Assembly: GCA_009746045.1 (NCBI GenBank)
Contig: RPFO01000156.1
Location: forward strand, 2,049,345-2,113,344
Direction: 5' to 3'
Origin: Mesostigma viride
Lineage: Eukaryota; Streptophyta; Mesostigmatophyceae; Mesostigmatales; Mesostigmataceae
Length of the DNA stretch: 64,000 nt
Under the pieces are notes generated by a model. It did not search any database. It saw only the letters and a program-made list of their open reading frames with translations, and had not been told where the DNA came from. The translations under genes and the position numbers were made by a program. Positions 21,271 through 32,363 of the stretch are shown piece by piece (positions within the stretch are counted from its first letter, which is position 1; the number at the start of each line of letters is the position of its first letter).

Positions 21271-24257
21271 GCTGCTAGCGAAAACACCTCCTTGTTTTCT
21301 GCCTTTTTGCAGGATAGCGGGATGGTTGCTGTCAACTGCCAATTCCAACGTCCCTCACAGGACTTGGTCACTTTTCGGGGACCTAACGACCGTCAGGCCT
21401 GTCTGGACTACGTGGTGGTACGGCAGCCCGAGGCCGGTGCACTTCGGTTCTGGAAACCTGAGTGTTCGACCCACCCAGGGTGTGCTCTGACCACGTACCG
21501 GTTGGTGCGTGCGACCATTCGGCTCCGGTTCCATGCCCCCGAGCACCAGCCGGCAGCCGCGCCCAAGTGGCCCATCCTGACTGGTCTGCGCTACGCCCGG
21601 TCCGGGGGGATCCTGAGGACTGGACGGACGCCGAGCTAGCACGATCGAGCGGGACAGGTGCCGACGAGCGTACCTGGAGGCCCTGGATGCGCAGGCGGAC
21701 GTCGACGCGCTGGCCCAGGGTGCTCCCAACGCTGCCATTTTTGCGGGCTTTGCGGCCCGCGCCCCGTTGCTGGCGGCCCGGCACCTGCCGGTCGTGCCCC
21801 GCAGCCGCCCCGCCGGGCCCGCTCTACCGCCAGGACCCCAAGGTCTTGGCCGCCCGGCACCGCCTCAGGCGTAACCGGGACGTACCGCTGCTGAAACCGG
21901 TGCTCAAGGCCGCCCTTGTGGAGGCCTACGCACATGCTCAGCTAGGACGCAGAGGCGGCCCAGTGCATCGCGGATGCCAAAGCCTGCAAAGCTCGCAACC
22001 AGGGCAAGGCGGACATGTGGTACCACCTTGCTCGACCGGCTCGGCGGTCGGTGGCAGCCGCACACCCCGGTGGAGCACACGGGGGACGGCACGGCACCGA
22101 CGTTAGCCTTAATTGACCGCTGGTTGGCCCACAATGTTTCCTTGACAGGTGGGGCTCGCGCCCCTCCCCCGTCGCTTCACTGACCCCGAGACGGCCGCCC
22201 GTCTCGGTGTTGCCGGACCCCCCCGGCCCCCCGCCGCATGCGCCCCCCTCCTCGGCCGCGGACTAGCTACCACGTCCCCGCCTTAGTTATAGAAGGAGGG
22301 CTGCGCATGCCTTGCCACCAACGACGTCGTCCACCCCTTCACTTTGGAGGAATAGGACCGGGCTCGCCTGCGGTACGATGCGGCGGTCGGTGCCGACCAT
22401 GCACTGACCTTTCGGCTGAGCTGCTGAAGACCCCCATGACTTGGCGGTGAGGGAGCTTCTGCTGGCGTTCTGCAACCGTGTCCTGCTCTCTGATGAGCCT
22501 CCGCGCCCGGCCTGCTGAGCTAGTGGCATGACGGCCATCCGAGGCACGCTGTACAAGAAGGGCTCTGCTGCTGACCCCGGTAACTATCGGGGTGTCTGCC
22601 TCCAGAGCGCGGCGCTGAAGGTGTTCATGCGCATGTTGCTGCACAGGCTCCGCGCCGCGCTGGACCCGCACCTGGGTGAGTCTCAGATGGGAGTTTCTGT
22701 CGTGGCCGAAACACTGTCATGGCTGTATTTGTGGCGCGCCGGTTGATGGAGGAGGTGCGTCCCATTTGCCCGAGGTCATGGTTTTCCGCTGGTCTTCTTC
22801 ATTTTTGTTGACTATATCAAGGCTTTCGACACGGTCCTCTGGGAGGCTCTAATTTGGGCCATCTTAGCTCTGGACCCCGCGCCCCTGGCAGCGTTTATTG
22901 CTGCCATTCGCCGGCTGTATGAGGGCTCACAGGCAGTACATATAGTGTGGACTGCGGAGGGCACCACCCCACCATTCCCCCTTCATCACGGGGTGTGGCA
23001 AGGTTGTGTCCTGCCAGTGTCCCCATACCTGTTCATTATTGTCGTGCAGGTCATGCGCCAGGCGTGCGTGCACGCTACTTTACTGTTCTTCTTCTTTTTT
23101 TTTCGGGTCCGAGCCCGGCTTAGACATCCTTAACGATCGCGAATATGGCGGCGGTGGCCCTGGCTACCGCCTGTCTGTCCGACCTGATTTATTCGAATGA
23201 TCGTACGTACCAACCTCATCGAGCGCCCCGAGCACAAATATGTTCAGACCTGGCTGGACTGTCTGGGCTTGGAGGGCGGTGGGGTTGGAGATTAGCGTCA
23301 AAACTGAGGCGATAGTGATTAATTGGGGCTACCAGTCGCCCGCCGCTGCCGCAGCTGCTCGACGGGAAGGAGGTCGAGTTCCGTGATCGCTTCAAAATGC
23401 TGGGGAGCATGCTCCCTGACACCGCCGACGATGTGGACATCCGCATTGGCCTGGCCTGGGCTAGGCATCGTTCGCTCAAAACCTACTGGCACTCGAAGGA
23501 CCTGGGCGAGCACCGCAAGCGCATGCTCCTCGATATCAAGGTCCTGGTCCTCACGGTGCTCACCTATGGCGCTGAGGCATGCATGGACGCTCACGGACAC
23601 GCTGGCCACAGGGCTGAACGGCACGGTAACCAGGATGCTCCGCCAGGCCCTGAACGTAGGGTTTTCCACACAAGATATAGGTCTTTAGAATCTTTGTACC
23701 AGGGTATGCCTCGCATTTCGGACGAGATTAGACAGCGTAGGATAGCATTCATAGGACATCTTGCTCGCACCAGTCAGCTTAGACACCGATCGACCTCGGT
23801 CTGGCCGGCCCCGGCCAGCGGCTTGGCCAGCCAGAGCCAGGCATGTCCTGACCTGGCCTGGCCCCAAGGACATTCCTAAAAAGATAGGTAAACATTCCAT
23901 GACCTACCCACAGCAGTTGCTGGCCGACATAGTGGTCCCAGCCCCGTTTGAACATCGCATTCACTCCCTCTCTCTTGCTTGGTGGCCTGCTATGCAGAAC
24001 AAGAAGAGGTGAAACACGATTGTCCAGACTCACACGCGGCCAGTCCCTGTGGGCAAGGCCCCCCCCCCCCCAAGAGGAAGGGGCGCTTTGCTGAGTAGAG
24101 TAGTTAGGGTTTTTCTAGATAGAGTAGCTTAGCTCGTTAGACTAGTTCAGTTTCGCGGCTTCGCCCACCTCCATCCATCTAGCAAGGGAATATGTGCAAC
24201 ATGATCTCCCAACGGAGTCATGTTATAATTTAATTTAATTTAATTTAATTTAATGAA
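21271..24257 (+). pseudogene. Decayed LINE: endonuclease end, reverse transcriptase and 3' UTR
   Basis: This is the longest LINE copy. The end of an APE-type endonuclease is visible (LDYVVVRQ near 21402, then SDHVPV near 21486). Reverse transcriptase blocks follow: ELVAMTAIRGTLYKK.. ADPGNYRGVCL near 22560, FVDYIKAFDTVLWEAL near 22800 and GVWQGCVLP near 22990. The catalytic pair, expected near 23190, reads SND in place of ADD. The C-terminal part runs to about 24010 and the 3' UTR ends in a stem-loop (24199-24223) and a (TTTAA)n tail to about 24256. Stops and frameshifts are frequent, so it is inactive. Confidence 0.88.
24199..24223 (+). other. 3'-terminal stem-loop of the LINE
   Basis: ACATGA and CTCC pair with GGAG and TCATGT around a CAAC loop, with a bulged T at 24205. 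It directly precedes the A/T-rich tail. Confidence 0.75.
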
Positions 24258-24933
24258 GCATACACCAAATGTCAGTCAAAAGCTGCACATTTAACATCAT
24301 CAATGAGCTGTGAGCGCGCTAATGGGGTGACTTAAATTGAAACACATGGGGAAATGACAAGCTTTGTTAAATACAGTCAATGCAGTGTTTTCCACGTGGA
24401 TGCATGCCCTAAAACCCTTAGAAATGCAGGACTTCGCGTATTTTTAACATATTTAAACCCCCCCCCCGGCCGGAAAAAACCTGGACTGAGGGTATGGAGT
24501 TCATGGTTTGAGCGCCCATGGTTCCCGGGTTAGAGATTTATCTCCCTCCCAACCGGGTCAATGCCACTGGGCGCCAGCTCACTCAAGTTCAAAATGGCAT
24601 TAGGTGGAAGTGTAAGAGACAACTATTCATAACTACAATATACTTGATTCATATGTAATGGCATCGATGGTAGCTCCATATTGCGGGTGATTTGAAACAA
24701 CTAAGTGGCATATCAATGAGACAACTAAGTGGCATATGGCCATGATCTCCCTCGATGAATGTGCCTTACCCAGTGCAGACGTGATGTAGCTAGCTATATG
24801 GGGACCGCCATGCAATCGGCAACCAGATTGAGGAGAGCTCTAGGTACGGTGACAAACACTGGCCATCGATGCAGTTGTCACCTCACTTAGACGACTACTC
24901 TAGAGGCACACTGGAGGCATGTTGGCAGCCAGT

Positions 24934-24962
24934 AATGACTTCTTGGCAGCCAAGAAGTCATT
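24934..24962. repeat. Perfect 13-bp hairpin
   Basis: AATGACTTCTTGG and its exact reverse complement are separated by three bases (CAG). No other element boundary is apparent. Confidence 0.9.
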
Positions 24963-25734
24963 TAACAAGCAGTCAGCCCAGGGTCCATTGCATGCCACTA
25001 CAAACATGGCGATGGCAGGGACGAAGCTACGTCCACGGATACCTCTATCAACTGCACGCCCATGTCCGCAAATAGTAGCCGCCCTCCTCGTACAGCACGC
25101 ACAGCTTGCGTGGAGTTGCCAGCGGTGAGCATTACTATTGCAAAAGCCAAGGATATCACACGGTGAGGTTTTTAGTAACATGACGCAAGGATCAGAGTCT
25201 GACGCATTACCGTCTGACGTCGCAATTCGTGCCTAAGGTACCACACGGTTCGCAAGTAAAGCGCATTCCAACAACCAAAATAGCAGCATGAAGATAATCA
25301 GTAAACTAGAATAGAGCATGTTGCCAGGGACATCCATCCCGGGAACTAGGTTCACTATAAACATACCACTAGTATTTAGGGTCAATTGCTAGCAGCCAGT
25401 GGGCATGGTACATGCATGACTACGCCCACACAGCATCTGTCAGTAACGCTGCCTTTTCCAGTTCCCTTCAGTTCCCTTTCCCTACTATAACCCTTGCAGG
25501 AGAGCACTTCTCAGTGGTGCTAGTGCCCGCAGCTGCATGGCTTCCACCGGCTTTGTGCCACAGAAAACCGGTCTGTGGTGTGCAAAAGCATGTCTGCATG
25601 ATGCCACGCTCAGCATTCACTGCCCCCAAGCACTTGGTATACACTATGCAGCTGGCGTACGTGTGGGAGATATGCATGCTTGTTATACGAACATGAGTGT
25701 ACAGTATACACGAACGTGGACATTTAGTAGTATA

Positions 25735-25870
25735 ATCATGCATGCTGATAGAGGGCATGCGTGAATATGACGTAAAGTAGTACAGTCACACATGCTGATA
25801 GAGGGCACGCTTACCTAGAAGTGTGGACGACGTAGAGAAGTACAGTCACATGTACACGTGCTGACAGAGA
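25735..25870. repeat. Degenerate tandem repeat, about 60-70-bp unit
   Basis: Three units share CATGCTGATAGAGGGCA(T/C)GC or a close variant, and GTAGTACAGTCACA. Confidence 0.75.
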
Positions 25871-27082
25871 GAATGGCCTGCTGAAGGGGAAAAGTACTAA
25901 ACAGGTTTCACCATAGTAACACAAGGTCATGGAATGTGCTTTCAGAGGGGTAGTACAATTGTTTCAGCATTTATTAAGCGTGGAAGCTGTTCAAAGACAT
26001 TCAATATTTATAAGTAGCTAAACTTGCAGTAATGTGGCCATCACACCGACAAAATGTTTGTTCGCAAGTAGGCCTTCCATTCTGCATTACACGACGCAAG
26101 CGCCACAGCAAGCACGCCCACGGTTACAGAGGTATGGCCCGGGCACGTCGTAGATGTATACGTAGGTGCTTAAAAGGTGCGAAGACATCTGCATCACAGT
26201 GTCTCCACAAGTTCCAACGTTGCAGCATAAACGATCCTAAAGGAAAGCTTGTGCGGAAAAGAAATGACCCTATACATACGTACGTAGGTAAGTACGAAGT
26301 GCGGGGGCTTCTTGGCGCAACTTAACCGCAACGATCCGCGCAATTAGGATGAACAAGATCCGCGTTTCTACAGGGGTTTCTATGCTCATTTGTCAGCCTT
26401 CAGCGGAATTTAGAGGTCAATGGCAATCAGGTATGCAACCATATCCCACACCCACGTTCGTTTCCATGGGATCCTGCTACTTAAGAAATGCGTAGTTCCA
26501 CCATAAACCTGTATTTCGTGCATTATATACATCGCAGCAATGTACGTTATGGCTATCCATCGGCATTATTTTCGCACGTCTTCGAACCCACTGCCTGCCT
26601 GATACGCGCGCAATTACCACTGCTTGCCCACGATCCACCTCGCACGTGGCGCCACCTGTCAGCGAAAAGTTGCGCCGCGCCAAGTTCCTTGGCAATTTCC
26701 AACTTGCCGTACGTGTGCCACCGTCAGCGGGAGCTGTTGCATCAGTCACCGCCTGTACGGCGCTGCGCGCCTGGCGAGTGCTTGGGAACATTGCTTGGGA
26801 GATCTGCATTCGCGGGGATCGGCACGTTGGTCCGTACGTTGCCCTGCGATAAGCTGACCGCGCCTTTCGGCAAATTGGCACCAGTTCGAGACAGCCATTG
26901 CGTGTGTGGTCAACTCGTCTGCAGTTTCGTCGTGCGAGCGCGCTGACGTTTTTAACAAGGCATTGCACCATAGCGGCTGCAACGGTTTTCGTCTTTCACA
27001 GCCGTGCCATATTTTGCTTTCGCCAATTTCTGGCAGCAGTGCGGCAAACTTTCTGCTGCCGTCATTTTCATAAGAATTGATA

Positions 27083-28810
27083 ATGAGGGAATTTAAGATT
27101 TCTCGAGCCGAAGTTCTTCAAGCAGGGAACAAGCAGCAACGCACCGCCCCAAATTTGGTGAGCAAGTCGTCAATCTTGTGAAACTTGACTATTATTTCCT
27201 CGGTTTGCGTAGTCTCACCTCATTTCGACCCCGCCGCATGCTACTGTTCGGAGCCTGCAAGAAAGGCAGGAGGCCGCTTTTCTACCGCAACTTTTCGCGT
27301 CTGAAGTCGGCTAGTGCCCTTACTGACTTCCAGGACATTTTGTTGCTCTTTCTCTTTCTATCTTGCTCCTTTTATCCGGAAATTTCAATTCTTGCAGGGC
27401 GTGAAAACCGGGAAACCTAATTCTCAGCCCCGGACGTCTGGCCGCCGCGGCGCTAGAATAGATTTTTCAAGGTTGGAGGTGGGTCCACCCGGAATGCAAG
27501 AAATGTCCAAGTTCTTTGTTCGTGCCGTTCCTTATTTCGCTCGACTGCATCCGTTTGCTAAGCACTGTCAACTAACGAAGCCGCGTTTCTTCATTTTACT
27601 TTCCGCGACGACAGGCGGCTTCCCTGCGGCGGTATAAACGGTACTTCAGGCTTCGGGACGCCAACAGCGGCACCAAGGTACATTCCTGCACTGCTTTTGA
27701 CAATTCCGTGGAGACTTGACTGTGATTTTTCCTCCGTATTCATTGCCAAGGATTTGTGGGCTTGCAGTCATTACACCCACTTTCTGTTACTGGGTTTCCT
27801 ATCATGTCAGCTACATTCCTTGGAGACTTGACTGTGTTTTTTCCTCCGTATTCATCGCCAAGGATTTGTGGGCTTGCAGTTGTTACACCCACTTTCTGTT
27901 ACTGGGTTTCCTATCATTTTAGCTACACCTTGTGGAGGGGAAGGGACCTGTTCTGTGACAGTAAAGCATCTCGCACACTGAACGCCTTGGGATTTGCACG
28001 GCACAGAATCTCAACTTCATTTCTGTTGTGGCTGGTTGCAGCATCAGATGAGGATATCCCCAACTCCCAGTACGTTGACTCATTCCATAGTTATGACTTG
28101 AGCTAGTTAAACCAGGCTTATTAAAACTAGGCTGCTCGGAAAGAGAAAATGAGTCAAGAAAAAACTGGCTGTGCTGCTTTAATCCCACTCAAGTTATCCC
28201 TCCTCCTATCTGACTGCATGTTTTGCACCTGCTTTCCCCGTTTGGTATTATTTATGGCTGCTTCTTGTTCAGATTACCAGCTTTTGTCTCATCGATTTAT
28301 TCGGTACCGAGGTTGTCTCCCGTGGCACACCGTGTTAAGATTTGTTTCTGGCGCTTGAACTCGGTTCAGTCCCACTGCTCTGGCACCACCAAGTGCCAAC
28401 ACTCTTGTGCCTATCGTCCAGGAGGACCTGGCCCTTGCACTTTTTTTAACCCCCTCGCTGAGTCTCCGCCTCTACGTTCTTATAAATTCTTTTTCCTAAC
28501 TGCCGACTTAGATATAACTTAACCATCCCTGTCCCACAGGAGGACCTTGTCCCCGGCCCTGTTTTAATCCCCATTTTTTAGTATCCGCCTATATGTCCTT
28601 CTTCCCAACTGCCAAAACTTGATTTTCCCTGTCCCGCAGGAGGACCTCGTCCCTGCGGTCACCAAGCACTTTGCCTCGTACGGCCTCCCCATCGAGGAGA
28701 ACGACCTCAAGGAGCTGATCACACTGGTGTCGGTGTGCCTGAAGAAGAATGCGAACGCGTCCACGCCGCCGCCCGCGCCGCGCAAGCCGACGCCGGCGTT
28801 CAACAAGTGA
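27083..28810 (+). CDS. SAP30: SAP30-like subunit of the Sin3-histone deacetylase complex
   Basis: Four exons, 27083-27157, 27398-27478, 27615-27677 and 28640-28810, all joined in phase 0, give 129 aa. Exons 2-3 encode ARIDFSRLE followed by AASLRRYKRYFRLRDANSGTK. Exon 4 encodes EDLVPAVTKHF, then LPIEENDLKELITLV. This is the SAP30 Sin3-binding signature (IDFxKLE..xLRRYKRHF..L ... LVxxVxxHF). In animals and yeast the domain docks HDAC complexes on Sin3 PAH3. The protein has almost only this domain and lacks the N-terminal zinc finger of animal SAP30, as plant SAP30-like proteins do. The C-terminus is a Pro/Ala tail. Exon 1 is the least certain part. Intron 3 carries decoy copies of the exon 4 acceptor. 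Confidence 0.82.
27710..27933. repeat. 112-bp tandem duplication in intron 3 of the SAP30-like gene
   Basis: Two copies beginning GGAGACTTGACTGTG at 27710 and 27822 differ at a few positions. Each contains a pyrimidine-rich stretch and GGGCTTGCAG, which resembles a 3' splice site. Confidence 0.9.
28420..28650 (+). repeat. Two decoy copies upstream of the SAP30-like exon 4 acceptor
   Basis: The true junction is CCCTGTCCCGCAG|GAGGACCTCGTCC at 28640. Copies ending ...CAG|GAGGACCT occur at 28422 and 28540, each followed by a further CCCT..TTTTAA-type tract. Spacing is about 118 and 100 bases. Confidence 0.85.
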
Positions 28811-30734
28811 TATACTCCCTATCTACTGATAGGTGGACGAGTGACATACCGTCTATCTACTGACAGTTGGTCGAGGGATCAAGCCTGAGAGTTGGATCAA
28901 GCCTTGCCGGAGCCACATTTGTCAAGCCAGTGCTTGGCAAATGATCCACTGCCCGTCCAGTGATTAAGTCCAACAAGGGCACGATCCAGCTGGGGCCGGC
29001 GCCAGGGCCGGGGTTCGTCCGGGGTCAGCTTCTTGTCGCGTGCATTCAAACGTGTGCATGTTCGGATGTCCCTGGCACCCTCCAGGTCCACGTGGCAACG
29101 TTCCAGGGTGTGGCGGAACGTTCCGGGTCCCAAGCTCCCCTGACTGGGTGCCGTTACTGCTTCTCAGAAAGGCGAACCCTAGGCACGGGTATTCTGGGAA
29201 TTCCCCTGGAAACCGTTCTGGTTTGCTGAGTTCCAGGCAGGCCTGCCGGAATCGTCTCACCCGGGCCGGGTGAGCTTCTCCGCGCCCTGCGTTTTGGATA
29301 TACGCCCTGCACATGCTGCATTCTTCGATTCCTGGCAACCTGTTTTTGCTCTTTTTAGTCATTCCTCCTCGGTCGTCTCGCTTCATATCAGGCCTGTTCC
29401 AGTTGCAGACCACCCCGTGGCATCCACAGGGGTTGTGCCAAGGATGAGTTCCCGGAAGGAACCTGCTAAGGAACTCCCGAAGCAACCTCGAGTACTAGGC
29501 TCCCGCAGCGGGTGCTTGCGACGCCCACTTTAGCGGATACACCCATCAAGGCGACGCTGTTTCAAGCCATGCATCACTCACGCGGGTGCTGTGTCAAATG
29601 CCAAGCTGCATCTATCGGGGCGGCGGGTGCGTACCCTGCGGTGTCGCGAGCTGACCCCCTTGAAGAGGGGTTGGTTTCTGTACTTGTTGCCTCGGGGCGG
29701 CGCTGCTGTCATGCTGATGCACTCGCCGAGGCAGCGCCGTAGCGTGACAGCTTGTCGGCGGTGGTGCTACACGTACTGGCGCATCCATCGAAGTCGGCGG
29801 ATGCATCGAGCGAGGCAGCCCTGCTCCTAGTAGTACGTATGCACCTACGGAGGCGTCGCTGGGTACCATCTCTGGCCTGGAGACGCGGGTGGTGCGCTTG
29901 CGCGCGTGCGTGGGTTCCTGGACCATCGCACGGTTCTGCATTGCAAAAGGGGCCTGGGATAATGATTATCATCATTTTAATTCTTACTATGGGCCAATGT
30001 TGGGATAGGGATCGAGTCATCCAGCATTTCACTGGTGCTTGGCACCATTGTCGTGCCAATGATGGGCTATACGTGGGCCAGGGTGGGAACAATCCCAATC
30101 ACGAAATGGGTCACAATCACAGCGACAACGACCGCTGTTGTTACTGCGGTTGGGCAGAGGGCGCACACGCTTCCCAGCCAGTGATAATTCCCTGTCGTCA
30201 CCAGGCACACATCCTGTTTCATGAGGGCATGGCTGTTTCCGACCGAGTGCTTGGGGAGAATCGACAAACAAACTCAATGCACCTGGCCGTCGTGACGAGG
30301 GCGGATGGCATTTCCTAGACATCTGTGGCAGCTGAGCACATGTTTTTTCGTCATTTCCCGGGCTTACTAGGAGTCCTGCCCAGATGGGCAAGACCCCGCA
30401 CGTTACCGGCTCCCCATTGGATGCCAGTAAGCTAGCAGGCATTGCTTAACCATGGCCCAACATGCTCTTCAGCCCCAGAGTTGTAAGCAATATTGTGAAC
30501 ACCAGTGTGGTGGGCAACGTTAGGATGATTGATCGCGTGGCCTGCAAGGCCCTTAACGATTGCCATGCAACAGTGGTTTGTACATTAGGAGCAGCCTTGG
30601 ATTGGCTTGTTCTTAGCCTGAAACATTGTTTGTACGCTTGCATCTATATACACCTAAACTTGTGGGTTATTCTTTGCTGCTGACAAGCATTCCCTTTTAC
30701 ATTGTATCATACTGGGCGTCTTTGTTCCATCTGA
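28811..30734. other. Intergenic region, no gene supported
   Basis: Begins with the presumed 3' UTR of the SAP30-like gene, containing a small repeat (TCTACTGATAG / TCTACTGACAG at 28823 and 28857). Open stretches around 29.5-30.3 kb have no recognisable domain and no clear splice chain. A His/Cys-rich plus-strand stretch near 30.08-30.16 kb was examined without a family match. Confidence 0.5.
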
Positions 30735-31660
30735 TATGAAGTGAGACAACTATGTGTGTGCTTTTTCTTGATGAATTGTAATGTGACAGTCACAAGTACT
30801 TTTTATGCAACGCCAGGTATGTATCGAAAAGAGACACCCAGCGCAGCATATATGACACATATGTATTGTCTCCTTGATATGAGACACGTATGCATACACT
30901 TGAGACTCTGAACGTTAGCCAGCCATATATAGTTTTTTCATATCGACAACAATTTAATTAATGGACAATACTACACATTTCCAGTGCTGTCCTCCGGCTT
31001 TTTGCCTTTGCACCGTGTGCAGTTCTTGGACGTTTGGAATCATGGCATGGCTAACGATGACTGACTAGCTACCTTTTCAGTGGTTTTCCATTTGCGGGTA
31101 TTTCCGGCCTCCGTCTAGGCCATCTAGTCGCTCTACACGTAAGCCAGCCATAATTTCAATCTCCCGATTTCTGGCCTGCGCTGGTTGTCTCCTTGATAAT
31201 TTCAATGCACAAGGATACACATTTCCATCACCATTCATCTTCATCATCCTGAACGACTCGAACACGCGGACAAGATAACGGCAGGCTCGAGCTACCATGG
31301 TCCGGATTCTCCCGATTTCTGGCCTGCGCTGGTTGTCTCCTTGATACTACACATTTCCACTTACAGCTTCATTACCATCATCCTGAGTGGCTCGTGGATA
31401 AACGTGGATAAGATAACGGCAGGCTCGAGCTACCATGCATGTATGGATTCTCCAGATTTCTTGCCTGCACTGGTTTTCTTATTGATATATGAAGTGAGAC
31501 AACTATGCCTGGATATATATCAGTGTGTGTCTTTTTGTGCATGATAAGTAAGTAAGTAAGTAAGTACTTGCGTGTCATGCGCAAAGGCATGCCACGGAGT
31601 ACTATGCTAATCTCATTAGAAAAATAATTGTGCATGATATTACACATGGCTACCTGATGG
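30735..31660 (+). repeat. Cluster of dispersed palindromic repeats
   Basis: Three left arms, at 31161-31198, 31309-31346 and 31450-31486, share (T)CTCC(C/A)GATTT, CTGGCCTGCGCTGGTT and GTCTCCTTGATA with increasing decay. They are spaced about 145 bases apart, with GATAACGGCAGGCTCGAG between them. Right arms (TATGAAGTGAGACAACTATG) occur at about 30738 and 31488. The last copy is followed by (TAAG)n, then TACTTGCGTGTCATGCG and GGCATGCCACGGAGTACTA. That tail recurs near 63361. Confidence 0.8.
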
Positions 31661-32363
31661 CTACAGGAAAGTCACAAGAAAGGAAGATTTATTCAGACTT
31701 CAGCTATATTGGCCTACGTAAGGATGAGCGGCGGTTAGGAACAGGCAGATTGCTAACCTGTTCTCACCGCTAGGGAGATGCATAGTGCTGCCTATGTAAG
31801 AAACTGCACAATATCCTAATAAAACCAAGTCTTCAAGTATTCCACAACAGGTGTTCCACCCCTTCTGCGTCTGTGCACAGATGCCTGCCAACAAATGAGT
31901 TTGTTTCACTCTATCCTTTACCCTCGTTATAATACGTGGTGGGGCTTGACCCCGAGGATACCCACTACCAAGACACATGATCCAATCGCTAGTATCAATC
32001 CTAGTTATTAACCGAGACAACCATGCAGCTCGCTGCTTCCTGCGACCGCTGACGCACGGAAGTCTGACCAGTGGCGCACGCAATCCCTGGGGCTGCCTTG
32101 GCCAACCAGCTTGTTGCCGCCCCCAGCTTGTTGCGCCTTATGCGACCGGCATGTTGCATCGACTCGACCACACATCGGCTCACGCAATCAGCCAGCCTGG
32201 TGCAGCCCAGTATGGGACTTGCCCAGTATGGGACTTGCCCAGTATGGGACCGGTCATTGCGGGCCTCAACGTCGCATGCCTACCGCGACCAGATCACGCA
32301 TCCACCAATCACACGGGCTCACGCGACCAGCTCGTGGTGGAGGCCCCCATTTTTCGAGGTCGT
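31661..32363. other. Region downstream of CYP51 with a 16-bp triple repeat
   Basis: No gene is supported. A 16-bp unit, CCCAGTATGGGACTTG, is repeated from 32206 to about 32251. An imperfect hairpin lies near 31726-31771 (GAACAGG with CCTGTTC). It probably includes the CYP51 3' UTR. Confidence 0.55.

Larger units (their letters stand above)
24258..27082. other. Long intergenic region, no gene supported
   Basis: No frame here has recognisable domains or a plausible splice chain. Visible items are copies of a GAGACAACTA motif near 24622 and 24718, a perfect hairpin at 24934-24962, and a short tandem repeat near 25735-25870. The last few hundred bases should hold the promoter of the SAP30-like gene. 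Confidence 0.55.

Noticed and set aside
26477..26982. Overlapping frames of 150-165 codons in 26.5-27.0 kb
   Set aside because: Several frames are open on both strands with no domain, no splice partners and arginine-rich composition.
29990..30320. His/Cys-rich frame near 30.1 kb that could be a zinc-binding exon
   Set aside because: Spacing does not match a known finger, and no flanking exon or conserved motif could be joined to it.
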